Below are positions 1 to 5,343 of a stretch of DNA of 5,705 bases, in pieces. The notes under the pieces were generated by a model. That model was given only the letters and a program-made list of their open reading frames with translations. It ran no database searches and was not told the origin of the DNA. Source of the stretch: Hydrogenothermaceae bacterium (lineage in GTDB: Bacteria; Aquificota; Aquificia; Aquificales; Hydrogenothermaceae). Positions within the stretch are counted from its first letter, which is position 1. Each line of letters starts with the position of its first letter. The stretch spans positions 1-5,705 of the forward strand of contig WFXI01000175.1 of assembly GCA_015490675.1 (NCBI GenBank). The letters are read 5' to 3'. A program made the translations under genes and the position numbers.

Positions 1-224
1 AATCCATGGGGCAATGATAGGACTGCTGATTTTCTTGCTTCTATTGCTGTTTCTATTTCGTAGTCTGTAAGCATATAGTCTATAAGGTCAAAGTATTCTT
101 CTGTATCTGGTTTTGAAAATAGTTTTTCTGGGGCTTCTATAAAGTCTTGAAAAAAGAGTATGTCTCCTATTCTAAGCTTTGTAGATAAAGATTTTGTGTT
201 ATTAGAATCTGTATTTTGGCTCAT
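1..224 (-). CDS. Mu gp29-like portal protein (DUF935 family), N-terminal part, cut by the left window edge
   Basis: This is an open frame of 74 visible residues that runs off the window at position 1. The start is the ATG at 224-222, preceded by an AAGGT ribosome site about nine bases upstream that lies inside the end of the gp36-like gene; the two genes overlap by 23 bases in different frames. Residues 55-72 read YEIETAIEARKSAVLSLP. This fits the N-terminal signature of DUF935 portal proteins, where a block ending in RK-AVLSLPW describes the wing helix region. In that family the protein forms the dodecameric ring at the head vertex, through which DNA enters and to which the tail is joined. 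The first 20 residues are polar (rich in N, S and T) and probably disordered. The family call rests on a short stretch, but the match and the head-gene context agree. Confidence 0.68.
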   Translation of the reverse strand, partial: MSQNTDSNNTKSLSTKLRIGDILFFQDFIEAPEKLFSKPDTEEYFDLIDYMLTDYEIETAIEARKSAVLSLPHG

Positions 225-606
225 ACTGAATTACCTTCACAGTTGTTATTTTTTTAGGTTCTTCTTTTCCACAATCTCCAAGCCAGTCTTTTAGTATCTG
301 GCGAGCTTCTATTAGTTTGTCTTGGGCAAGGCTTTCTGTTTCGTTCATTGTGTGAAGCTGGTAAATAGCATCTTTTATTAGATATAGTTTTGCTATTTCT
401 GTTTCCCAGTCTTCAAGGCTTGTTTTTTCGCATTTTATTAGCTTTGTAAATAGTTTTTTTACTGATATGTTTATGGCGTTTTGTATCTTTTCATTAGAGA
501 TGGAAAGGGTTGTATCGTCAAATGCTATATGCATCAGGTCTTTTTCTGGAACTGCTTTTTTTATGTCTTCCACTGTTATAAGGTTTTGCAAATCTGTTAT
601 CTGCAT
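202..606 (-). CDS. Mu gp36-like head-tail connector protein (DUF1320)
   Basis: The product has 134 residues, close to the usual 130-150 of the Mu gp36 family. The N-terminus (LITVEDIKKAVPEKDL, residues 9-24) has the shape of the family's opening segment, which places a short helix before a predicted loop. A helical core follows: residues 38-60 (SNEKIQNAINISVKKLF onward) and residues 65-87, then a last helix at 92-110 ending in DWLGD. This all-helical layout is shared with head-completion proteins that sit below the portal ring. The C-terminal tail (KKITTVKVIQYEPKYRF) is basic and aromatic. The ATG at 606 has a GAGG site six bases upstream. The gene follows the major capsid gene after a hairpin and overlaps the portal gene, which supports a head-neck role. 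The exact function is inferred from family and position. Confidence 0.7.
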   Translation of the reverse strand: MQITDLQNLITVEDIKKAVPEKDLMHIAFDDTTLSISNEKIQNAINISVKKLFTKLIKCEKTSLEDWETEIAKLYLIKDAIYQLHTMNETESLAQDKLIEARQILKDWLGDCGKEEPKKITTVKVIQYEPKYRF

Positions 607-621
607 TTTCCACCTCTAATG

Positions 622-642
622 AAAAGGGGGCTTTAAGCCCCG
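622..642 (-). terminator. Intrinsic terminator or attenuator just after the major capsid gene
   Basis: On the minus strand the sequence GGGGCTTAAAGCCCC forms a five-base GC stem (GGGGC/GCCCC) with a TTAAA loop, which could extend by two A-T pairs. It is followed at once by CTTTTC. It starts about eight bases after the capsid stop codon and ends about six bases before the ribosome site of the next gene. The U-tract is short (four), so partial termination is more likely than complete. That would lower expression of the connector and portal relative to the capsid protein, which is needed in hundreds of copies. Alternatively, the hairpin could stabilise the 3' end of the capsid message. Confidence 0.65.
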
Positions 643-648
643 AGTAGT

Positions 649-1608
649 TTATGCGATGGTAGCATCTACTATTGCATCTGTAACTGGTATTAAAAATGGT
701 TTTGACTGTGCTTCTAATTTTATGTATTTTCCTTCTTTTTCTTGTGCTACAAATAGTGGCATTGCTTTTAGATTTGCTCTAAAGTCATCTATTGCTAAAT
801 ACCTTAGTCTAAATGGTGCAGATTTATCTATCATTTTTATTTGCTCGTCTTTTATTGCTTTTACGAAATTGCCGTTTTTATCTTTGTATCCTGTGGTAAT
901 TGGTTTTATGAAGTAGTTTCCAATATATAAACCTCCGTCTTTTTGTTCCATATAAACTGTTTTACCTGTGTAAGACATTGCCATATCTAAGATTTTTGCA
1001 TAGGCTTTTTTGCCTGCAAACACTTGTATATTTTGTCCGTATCCGTTTTCTTGGAGTTTTCCTTCCATATCTACAAGTAGGTTATAAAGGTCTTTTACTG
1101 TAGATGGTTTGCTGTCTGGTGTTAGGTCTGCTACTTGTCCAAATACTACTTCAAATGTGTCTATGCCTGTTTGTGTTTTTATCTGGTAGGATATTCTCCC
1201 TTGTAGAGACTGGGCTGCGAGGGCTTCTATTGTGTCTAAAACAATTCTTCTAAATTTGGTTATTTTTTGCTTTATGATTTTTTCTACTGCAGTATCTCCA
1301 AGTGCTTTCATATTTACTATTTCAACAGGGTTTAGGGTTTCTGCTATGTTTATAGGCTGAACTTCAATATAGTTAAATGTAGCTCCATCTCCTGCCACAT
1401 TTATAGGTTCTCCGCCTCTTAAAACTAGAGGCACATTACCTGTAACTTCTTTTATTTCTGCATATGGATAAACTGGTGAATCGTAAGTGTCTACATCTTT
1501 TGAGTATAACTGGGATGTTATAACTCTTGGCTGGACTGGTGTTGTTTTTATGTAGTCTTTTATTTTTTGTGCTGTTAAGAATTTGCTTAAATCAATTTGC
1601 ATTCCCAT
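649..1608 (-). CDS. Major capsid protein, lambda gpE-like (HK97 fold)
   Basis: The product has 319 residues, against about 340 for lambda gpE. It builds the icosahedral shell. Family features in order are: an RGGE motif at 64-67 followed by a short beta segment; a proline plus 'EIVNMKALGD' stretch at 94-105 matching the spine-helix region; a long helix with FRRIVLDTIEALAAQSLQGRI near 119-139, which is typical of the gpE family; and a C-terminal block KPFLIPVTDAIVDATIA at 303-319 where gpE-type proteins carry a conserved P-V-DAIV ending. The ATG at 1608 lies eight bases after an AGGAGG site; a second ATG at residue 3 is too far from it. The ribosome site overlaps the stop codon of the decoration gene, so the two are probably translated together. 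The neighbouring gpD-like gene fits, since gpD decorates gpE shells. Mu's own capsid protein gpT belongs to a different family. Confidence 0.85.
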   Translation of the reverse strand: MGMQIDLSKFLTAQKIKDYIKTTPVQPRVITSQLYSKDVDTYDSPVYPYAEIKEVTGNVPLVLRGGEPINVAGDGATFNYIEVQPINIAETLNPVEIVNMKALGDTAVEKIIKQKITKFRRIVLDTIEALAAQSLQGRISYQIKTQTGIDTFEVVFGQVADLTPDSKPSTVKDLYNLLVDMEGKLQENGYGQNIQVFAGKKAYAKILDMAMSYTGKTVYMEQKDGGLYIGNYFIKPITTGYKDKNGNFVKAIKDEQIKMIDKSAPFRLRYLAIDDFRANLKAMPLFVAQEKEGKYIKLEAQSKPFLIPVTDAIVDATIA

Positions 1609-1620
1609 TTTTTGCTCCTC

Positions 1621-1971
1621 CTATATTGTCCATATTGTTTTTGCTTCTAAAGCATCTAAAACTGTGTCATTTATTTGGGATTTGGCTTTTAGGGCTTGTT
1701 TTAAAACAACTCCATGCACGATTACATTTGCAAGAGTTTGTCTATCTGTATCTACTTGAGCTGCTAAAACTCCAATTATTTGGTGAGTGTCTTTTGTTGG
1801 GTCATATAAAACTAATTTGCCTTGTCCATCTTTTGCTATTATGCTTCCTGCTTCTAATATTCCTTGTCCTGCTTTTAGGTTTTTGGTAAGAATTACTGGT
1901 TTATGCTCTACATCTGCTAAAACTTGAACTTCTTTGATGTTTATTTCTCCGATTTTTCCATTTACTGGCAT
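1621..1971 (-). CDS. Head decoration protein, lambda gpD-like
   Basis: The product has 116 residues, close to lambda gpD (110). In that family, trimers clamp onto the expanded capsid at threefold positions and stabilise it against DNA pressure. The central region carries the typical beta-rich pattern: LKAGQGILEAGSIIAKD (residues 32-48), then GKLVLYDP (51-58), then IIGVLAAQVDTD (65-76), then a valine-rich strand ending VIVHGVV (83-89). These match the family's recurring 'aGtvla', 'GVLa..vD' and 'v.v.G.v' motifs. The start ATG overlaps the protease stop codon by one base (TAATG), and a strong AGGAGGTGA site lies inside the last codons of the protease gene, so translational coupling is likely. 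It directly precedes the major capsid gene, as D precedes E in lambda. Confidence 0.82.
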   Translation of the reverse strand: MPVNGKIGEINIKEVQVLADVEHKPVILTKNLKAGQGILEAGSIIAKDGQGKLVLYDPTKDTHQIIGVLAAQVDTDRQTLANVIVHGVVLKQALKAKSQINDTVLDALEAKTIWTI

Positions 1972-2405
1972 TATTTTTCACCTCCTGCAGTGAATATTTT
2001 TGCAAGTTGTGTTGTGTCTAAAATGTTTTCATTTTGGGATGTTGAAAGGTTTATGTCTTCAAATAATTCACTGTTTTGTTTTTGTGGTTTGATGCTTTTA
2101 AGGGCTTTTTCTAAGAGGTCAAATGGTGAAAATTGTTTTCCATCTGATAGGTTTATTACTGGTTTTAAAAGCTGTCCGAATTGCTCTAAAGCTTTTATTC
2201 CTTCTTCATCCATTCCAACAGAAAGGGCTATATCTTTTAGTCTCTGGATTTTTTCTTGTTTATAAAGGGCTTCTAAATTGGTCTGGTCTTGTTTTTCTCC
2301 CTTTTTCTCTTGAGTAGATAGGTTAAGGGTTTTTAACTGCTGTTGAACTATTTGGGCTATAGATTTTTGGAATTCTTCATTTTGGATAATGTCTTTAATA
2401 TCCAT
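1971..2405 (-). CDS. Nested in-frame scaffold protein (Mu Z-like), from an internal start of the protease gene
   Basis: Within the protease gene, codon 154 is an ATG (2405-2403) preceded by a perfect AGGAGG at 2418-2413 with a seven-base spacer. This ribosome site is as good as any in the window, yet it sits mid-gene. It falls exactly at the junction between the protease domain and the helical scaffold domain. Starting there gives a 144-residue protein with the same C-terminus as the protease, rich in Q, K, E and L, with likely helices at residues 2-27 and 41-60 of the short form. Phage Mu (I and Z) and lambda (C and Nu3) make their scaffold this way: the short product is made in excess and fills the prohead, while the fused protease removes it. 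That this site is used here is inferred from sequence; no expression data are available. Confidence 0.7.
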   Translation of the reverse strand: MDIKDIIQNEEFQKSIAQIVQQQLKTLNLSTQEKKGEKQDQTNLEALYKQEKIQRLKDIALSVGMDEEGIKALEQFGQLLKPVINLSDGKQFSPFDLLEKALKSIKPQKQNSELFEDINLSTSQNENILDTTQLAKIFTAGGEK

Positions 2406-2864
2406 TTGTTTTCCTCCTGTAGAAAGTTTTATTTCAAAGGTTTTTAGGTTTTTTAGTTCTTCATCTGATAGGCTAAGTTGCAGTGGTTCTCCTGCTGTTT
2501 GGTCTGCAGGTGGATATGCTCCTAAAACTGCTAAATGGTGTAGGTATGCTTTGTTTGTTTCTGGGTCAAATTTAACTCCTATTGAAAATCCGTCATATTC
2601 TCCTGTGTTTAAAAGGTTTTGCAAATAACTTGTCATTTTAAGCTCACCTGCAAGGCAGGTTTTACCATTTGGCTGTTTAACTGTTTTTACACTGATAACT
2701 CTGCCGTAAGCTGGGTCTCCATCTTGATAGTCTGAGATGTGTCCTAATACTATTGGTGGCTTATAGTTAAGCTCTGAAAATGTTTCTACTATCTGGTTTA
2801 TTATTTGAGCTGTTAACTCTAATCCGTTTCTTTTTATTCCTTCACAGGCAAGGATTATTTCCAT
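1971..2864 (-). CDS. Prohead protease with fused scaffold domain, Mu gpI-like
   Basis: The product has 297 residues in two parts. Residues 1-150 look like the Mu gpI-type prohead serine protease. PPIVLGH (36-42) offers a candidate catalytic histidine at H42 and is followed by GDPAYGRVISV. YDGFSIGVKF (90-99) offers S94 as candidate nucleophile. LHHLAVLGAYPPA (108-120) matches the family's conserved 'H.a.LG..PPA' block. Residues 154-297 are charged, glutamine- and lysine-rich and mostly helical, as expected for an internal scaffold that guides shell assembly and is then cleaved. The ATG at 2864 has AGGAGA upstream with a six-base spacer. The gene lies between the tail tube and decoration genes. 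A strong internal start at residue 154 suggests that the scaffold is also made alone (separate entry). The catalytic residues are assigned by motif position only. Confidence 0.78.
   Translation of the reverse strand: MEIILACEGIKRNGLELTAQIINQIVETFSELNYKPPIVLGHISDYQDGDPAYGRVISVKTVKQPNGKTCLAGELKMTSYLQNLLNTGEYDGFSIGVKFDPETNKAYLHHLAVLGAYPPADQTAGEPLQLSLSDEELKNLKTFEIKLSTGGKQMDIKDIIQNEEFQKSIAQIVQQQLKTLNLSTQEKKGEKQDQTNLEALYKQEKIQRLKDIALSVGMDEEGIKALEQFGQLLKPVINLSDGKQFSPFDLLEKALKSIKPQKQNSELFEDINLSTSQNENILDTTQLAKIFTAGGEK
2413..2418 (-). promoter_or_regulatory. Internal Shine-Dalgarno site for the nested scaffold gene
   Basis: The site is AGGAGG on the minus strand, seven bases before an in-frame ATG inside the protease gene. 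Only two other exact AGGAGG sites were noticed, and both serve starts of abundant virion proteins (decoration and capsid). The site encodes the Gly-Gly of a STGGKQ linker, so the domain boundary and the ribosome site coincide. Confidence 0.75.
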
Positions 2865-2874
2865 CTTTTTTCTC

Positions 2875-3366
2875 CTATACTAGGTCTTGTGGAATAACTT
2901 CTCCTGAGCTTACATCTACTTTTAGGATTACTGAGCCGTTGTGGGATACTTCTAAAAACAAGACATTTATTGTGAATTCTTTTGATGGCAGTTCTCCGTC
3001 TTTATGTATTGGAACTGGTATTTCTTCAACAAATCCTCTTATTCTGGTTGTTATGTCTTCATCGTTAACAAATCCTTGTGTGGAATTTAAAACTGTAGAT
3101 TTTCCTTTTAGCTTTATTTCTGCAAATCCTCTGTTTTTTGATAGTTCTGTTAAAACAAGTGGGTCAGAAAGTTTTACTTTTAGCTTTGCTGTAATCGCTT
3201 CAAATTTTCCTGATGGTATCTTTACAGGTGCAGGCATTGCCATTCCATCATAATCAAGCATCTTTCTTTTCGCTTCTACTGAGCCTTCTTCTGCTATTCC
3301 AAAAAACTCTTTCCCATTTATCCAGCATTTGTTTTTTTCAAAGGAAATGATTTTATTTTCTGCCAT
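2875..3366 (-). CDS. Major tail tube protein, P2 FII-like
   Basis: The product has 163 residues, near P2 gpFII (172). Hexameric rings of this protein stack into the inner tube of a contractile tail, inside the sheath. The N-terminal block NKCWINGKEFFGIAEEGSVEA (12-32) matches the FII opening 'v.lnG..y.GvaksvtlPkl'. It is followed by the loop residues YDGMAMPAPVKIPSGKFEA (39-57), corresponding to the FII 'y.G.GM.apv....g' region. The second half has DEDITTRIRGFVEEIP (102-117), matching the FII 'vvmRG...eid' strand. The start ATG overlaps the sheath stop by one base (TAATG), with GGAGGT upstream inside the sheath gene, so translation is probably coupled to the sheath. It is followed 10 bases later by the protease gene instead of the usual tail chaperone and tape-measure genes. 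Confidence 0.8.
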   Translation of the reverse strand: MAENKIISFEKNKCWINGKEFFGIAEEGSVEAKRKMLDYDGMAMPAPVKIPSGKFEAITAKLKVKLSDPLVLTELSKNRGFAEIKLKGKSTVLNSTQGFVNDEDITTRIRGFVEEIPVPIHKDGELPSKEFTINVLFLEVSHNGSVILKVDVSSGEVIPQDLV

Positions 3367-4565
3367 TATTGATTACCTCCAAAAAGTTTAGAGAAAACTT
3401 CTGCCAATGCATTTGAGTTTGCTATTCTTTCTATTGTTATGCCTTGCATTGGTGTTGATACTGCAAAATCTTTTATACGGTAGTAAACATTTCCAAGAGC
3501 AAGCTCTGAAGCTGTATTTAGCTCAAGAGGGACTTCTGCCTGTCCTGATATGATTATTCCTTTGGCTTTCCATGTGTTTAAAAGGTCATCTATGCTTTCT
3601 CTAACTCTGTAAACAATAGATGTTGTAGGGTCATAAGGGTTATCAATTATGTTTTCATCAAGTGTTTGGATTAGGTTATCTTGAATTGTTTCATCAAGTA
3701 TATCTGCTACTCTTACCCAGTTTATAAATACATCTGCAGGGTGGGTATTTGCAGGATAAGCTGAAGATGTATTTCCAAAAAGCCTGTATCCTGCTCTGTC
3801 TTTTTTGACTGTTATTATCCCTTGTGAGTTTATGTATTGAACTTCGCTTGTTGGGTCATCAGGCACATATTCGTATATAAACTCAAGTCCGAGTATTCCT
3901 TTTAATTCTTTGTTAGATGGTGAGTTTTGAAAGCCTTTTTCAAGGTCTGTTTTTACAATTAATCCCGCTACTTGAGAAGATAGCCAGTCTAAAGTTGGTT
4001 TTTCTTGTATTGGGTCTTCTGTATAAACTTTTGGATAGCAAACATATACTCTTTTAGAAGAAAAGTTGTTTTTAAAGTTTACTGCAGCTGTTATGTCTGC
4101 TCCTTGAGGAACATTAACAAGGGCTATTGCTTTTATCTGGTCTGCAAGGGAAGACATTGCCTGTGCTACTTCTACTTCTTGTGAAAAATTCGGCACATCT
4201 AAAATTTTTGGGAAAAATCCAAGTTCTTGTTTTGCCTTTTTAAATAGGTTTAAACCGTTAATAATATCTGTTGCTGATACATCTGAAACTTTTGTGTGTA
4301 AATCTGGGTCAAAAACATTAATTACTAAAACTGTTGTTTCTTTGTAGTTAAAGTAGTTTCTTAATGCTCTGTGGATTGTGTAGCCTGCTTGCTCTTTTCC
4401 AAAGGTTTCAATTGCATCATCCCAGTTTCTAATAGTGTGTATTTTCCAAGGCTTTCCTTTAGGAGCTGTTCCTACAAGTCCTATTATTGCAGATGAAGCT
4501 TCTACAAATGGAATAACTCCTGCTTTTTTACTTTTAACTTTAACTCCATGTAAAAACTGTGCCAT
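3366..4565 (-). CDS. Tail sheath protein, P2 FI-like
   Basis: The product has 399 residues, almost the same length as P2 gpFI (396). It forms the outer contractile sheath that drives the tube through the host envelope. Recognisable family features are: FLHGVKV at 4-10 (the HGV that opens P2-type sheaths); SSAIIGLVGTAP at 24-35; PKILDVPNFSQEVEVAQAMSSLAD at 119-142, matching 'PriLgvPgldt..va.al.s.a.klrA'; NFSSKRVYVCYP at 167-178; GIITVKKDRAGYRLFGNTSS at 249-268, matching the conserved 'GvttlrrdG.rfWGnrT'; and a C-terminal domain from about 345 with the usual alternating strands that link subunits. The ATG at 4565 has GAGGT about seven bases upstream. It is the first gene after the 95-base intergenic region and so probably the first of the structural operon. 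Confidence 0.92.
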   Translation of the reverse strand: MAQFLHGVKVKSKKAGVIPFVEASSAIIGLVGTAPKGKPWKIHTIRNWDDAIETFGKEQAGYTIHRALRNYFNYKETTVLVINVFDPDLHTKVSDVSATDIINGLNLFKKAKQELGFFPKILDVPNFSQEVEVAQAMSSLADQIKAIALVNVPQGADITAAVNFKNNFSSKRVYVCYPKVYTEDPIQEKPTLDWLSSQVAGLIVKTDLEKGFQNSPSNKELKGILGLEFIYEYVPDDPTSEVQYINSQGIITVKKDRAGYRLFGNTSSAYPANTHPADVFINWVRVADILDETIQDNLIQTLDENIIDNPYDPTTSIVYRVRESIDDLLNTWKAKGIIISGQAEVPLELNTASELALGNVYYRIKDFAVSTPMQGITIERIANSNALAEVFSKLFGGNQ

Positions 4566-4596
4566 TTTAATAACCTCAAGTGGTTTTGAAAAAAAG

Positions 4597-4625
4597 ATAA
4601 AACAATTTGAAAATTAATGTGGCAA
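4597..4625 (-). promoter_or_regulatory. Candidate sigma-70 promoter for the sheath-tube-head operon
   Basis: On the minus strand, TTGCCA at 4625-4620 matches five of six bases of the -35 consensus. After a 17-base spacer, TTTTAT at 4602-4597 matches four of six bases of the -10. The -35 is the right half of the adjacent inverted repeat. A start near 4590 would leave a leader of about 25 bases before the sheath ATG. The -10 is weak, as in activator-dependent late promoters, but AT-rich DNA produces such matches by chance. Confidence 0.4.
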
Positions 4626-4634
4626 GGTTGCCAC
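4619..4634. repeat. Perfect inverted repeat GTGGCAA-N2-TTGCCAC; candidate operator or hairpin
   Basis: Two seven-base arms are exact inverted copies separated by two bases. This is GC-richer than its surroundings. As a protein site it would be a compact dyad overlapping the candidate -35 box. As an RNA hairpin it would have a six-base stem and a tight four-base loop. On the plus strand it is followed by TTTTT, so it would be a better terminator in that direction; on the minus strand the following sequence is ATTAATTTTC, a poor U-tract. I favour a DNA-binding site over a terminator for the early genes, but both remain open. Confidence 0.6.
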
Positions 4635-4660
4635 TTTTTAAAGGATTTTTTCAGATTTTG

Positions 4661-4864
4661 TTAGAAAGTTTGAAAAAGGTCTTTGAATTCTTTGATATTT
4701 GCTGGGGATATAGGGGTTATTTGGTTGTTTTCTATTGATACTAAAACATACTCATTTGCAAGTTTTACTACAAAGATATCAAACCTTTTTTTCCTTCTGT
4801 AGTAGGTTCTTAAAGTCATTTTTGTTTTTTTCATAAACTCGTCGGCTTTCATAAAAGCTATCAT
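4661..4864 (-). CDS. Small basic protein, possible helix-turn-helix DNA-binding regulator
   Basis: The product has 67 residues. The ATG at 4864 has AGGAGA seven to eight bases upstream, so the gene is likely real; a second ATG at residue 5 is further away. I do not recognise a specific family. Residues 6-27 (KADEFMKKTKMTLRTYYRRKKR) read like a helix, a turn and a recognition helix of the excisionase or MerR-like type. There, an 'eea...l.vs.rTyyr' pattern is followed by a short beta wing, here FDIFVVKLANEYVLVSI (28-44). The cluster RRKKR suits contact with DNA. It is the last gene before the control region and takes the place that the late activator Mor holds after gp16 in Mu, but it is about half the length of Mor and not evidently related. 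Regulation of the adjacent structural operon is a hypothesis from position. Confidence 0.5.
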   Translation of the reverse strand: MIAFMKADEFMKKTKMTLRTYYRRKKRFDIFVVKLANEYVLVSIENNQITPISPANIKEFKDLFQTF

Positions 4865-4874
4865 AGCTTATCTC

Positions 4875-5342
4875 CTAAAAATCTACTGGCTCATCTATTT
4901 GATTTGTGTTTTGTTTTTTTAGACATTGTTTTTTCATTTCTTCAAGTGCTTTTAAAACTGCAGGGACTTTGTCAAATGGTAGGTTTTCAAGCTTCATTAT
5001 TTTAAATCTTCTAAAGAGGAATTTATCAAGACTTTCTTTTGTTTTTTCTTTTGATACGAGTTTCCACATAGCTTCTATTTTTCTAAGCTGGGCAGGGGTG
5101 GCAAACCCCTTTCTATCTCCCAGCTGGTCGTATTTTTTGGGCTGTGGTTTTTGCTCTTTTTTCTTTGGTTTAAAGCCCATATCTACAAAGACGGCTATTA
5201 GCATATTTGCCTGTTCTTCTGTTAGGTATTTTGAGCTATCAACACCGAAGCAGTCATAGAGTATCTGTCTGTATTCTTCATCTGATAGGTTTAGTTCTTT
5301 TTTTGCTATGTGTATTTTTGCAAGGGCTTTTCTTGATGGCAT
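4875..5342 (-). CDS. gemA: GemA-like protein (Mu gp16 family, DUF1018)
   Basis: The product has 155 residues, within the usual range of this Mu-like phage family. The N-terminal signature is clear: ALAKIHIAKKELNLSDEEYR at 6-25, matching 'li.ihiak.elgldde.YR.ll', followed by CFGVDSSKYLTEEQANMLI (31-49) and MGFKPK (55-60). A charged linker leads to the second signature ATPAQLRKIEAMWKLV (81-96), then FLFRRFKIMKLENLP (108-122), as in DUF1018. In Mu, GemA is an early protein that changes host gene expression and DNA topology. Its biochemical role in other phages is not well defined. The ATG at 5342 follows the stop of the upstream gene with a one-base gap, and a GAGG site lies inside that gene. 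The 67-residue gene follows after 10 bases. This gene is the strongest mark that the phage has a Mu-like early region. Confidence 0.88.
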   Translation of the reverse strand: MPSRKALAKIHIAKKELNLSDEEYRQILYDCFGVDSSKYLTEEQANMLIAVFVDMGFKPKKKEQKPQPKKYDQLGDRKGFATPAQLRKIEAMWKLVSKEKTKESLDKFLFRRFKIMKLENLPFDKVPAVLKALEEMKKQCLKKQNTNQIDEPVDF

Positions 5343-5343
5343 T

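Larger units (their letters stand above)
4566..4660. other. Intergenic control region between early and structural modules
   Basis: This is by far the longest non-coding gap in the window. Read on the minus strand, it has an A/T-rich lead, a perfect inverted repeat (4634-4619), an AT-rich spacer, a possible -10 box (4602-4597), a run of seven T at 4595-4589, and then the sheath ribosome site. It lies where a switch from early to late transcription would be expected. No tRNA or other RNA gene is apparent. Confidence 0.6.

Noticed and set aside
921..940. Internal GGAGG in the capsid gene as a second nested start
   Set aside because: No ATG, GTG or TTG in frame follows at a suitable distance; the bases simply encode part of DGGLYIG.
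1527..1889. Plus-strand open frame of 120 codons, leucine- and phenylalanine-rich, looking like a membrane protein
   Set aside because: It lies antisense across the capsid and decoration genes. The hydrophobic content follows from the T-rich complement of purine-rich coding DNA, and it straddles two well-supported genes.
2780..3253. Plus-strand open frame of 157 codons
   Set aside because: It is antisense to the tail tube and protease genes, which have clear family matches and ribosome sites. Its composition (F, S, L) is that of a shadow frame.
4619..4634. Sigma-54 promoter reading of TGGCAA...TTGCC
   Set aside because: The GG and GC elements are nine bases apart by first base, not the twelve seen in the -24/-12 consensus, so the similarity comes from the palindrome.
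4619..4640. Rho-independent terminator on the plus strand (hairpin followed by TTTTT)
   Set aside because: No plus-strand gene is supported upstream of it, the perfect hairpin has an unfavourably tight loop, and the T-run is only five.
4906..5259. Plus-strand open frame of 117 codons, cysteine- and phenylalanine-rich
   Set aside because: It is antisense to gemA, which has strong family signatures.
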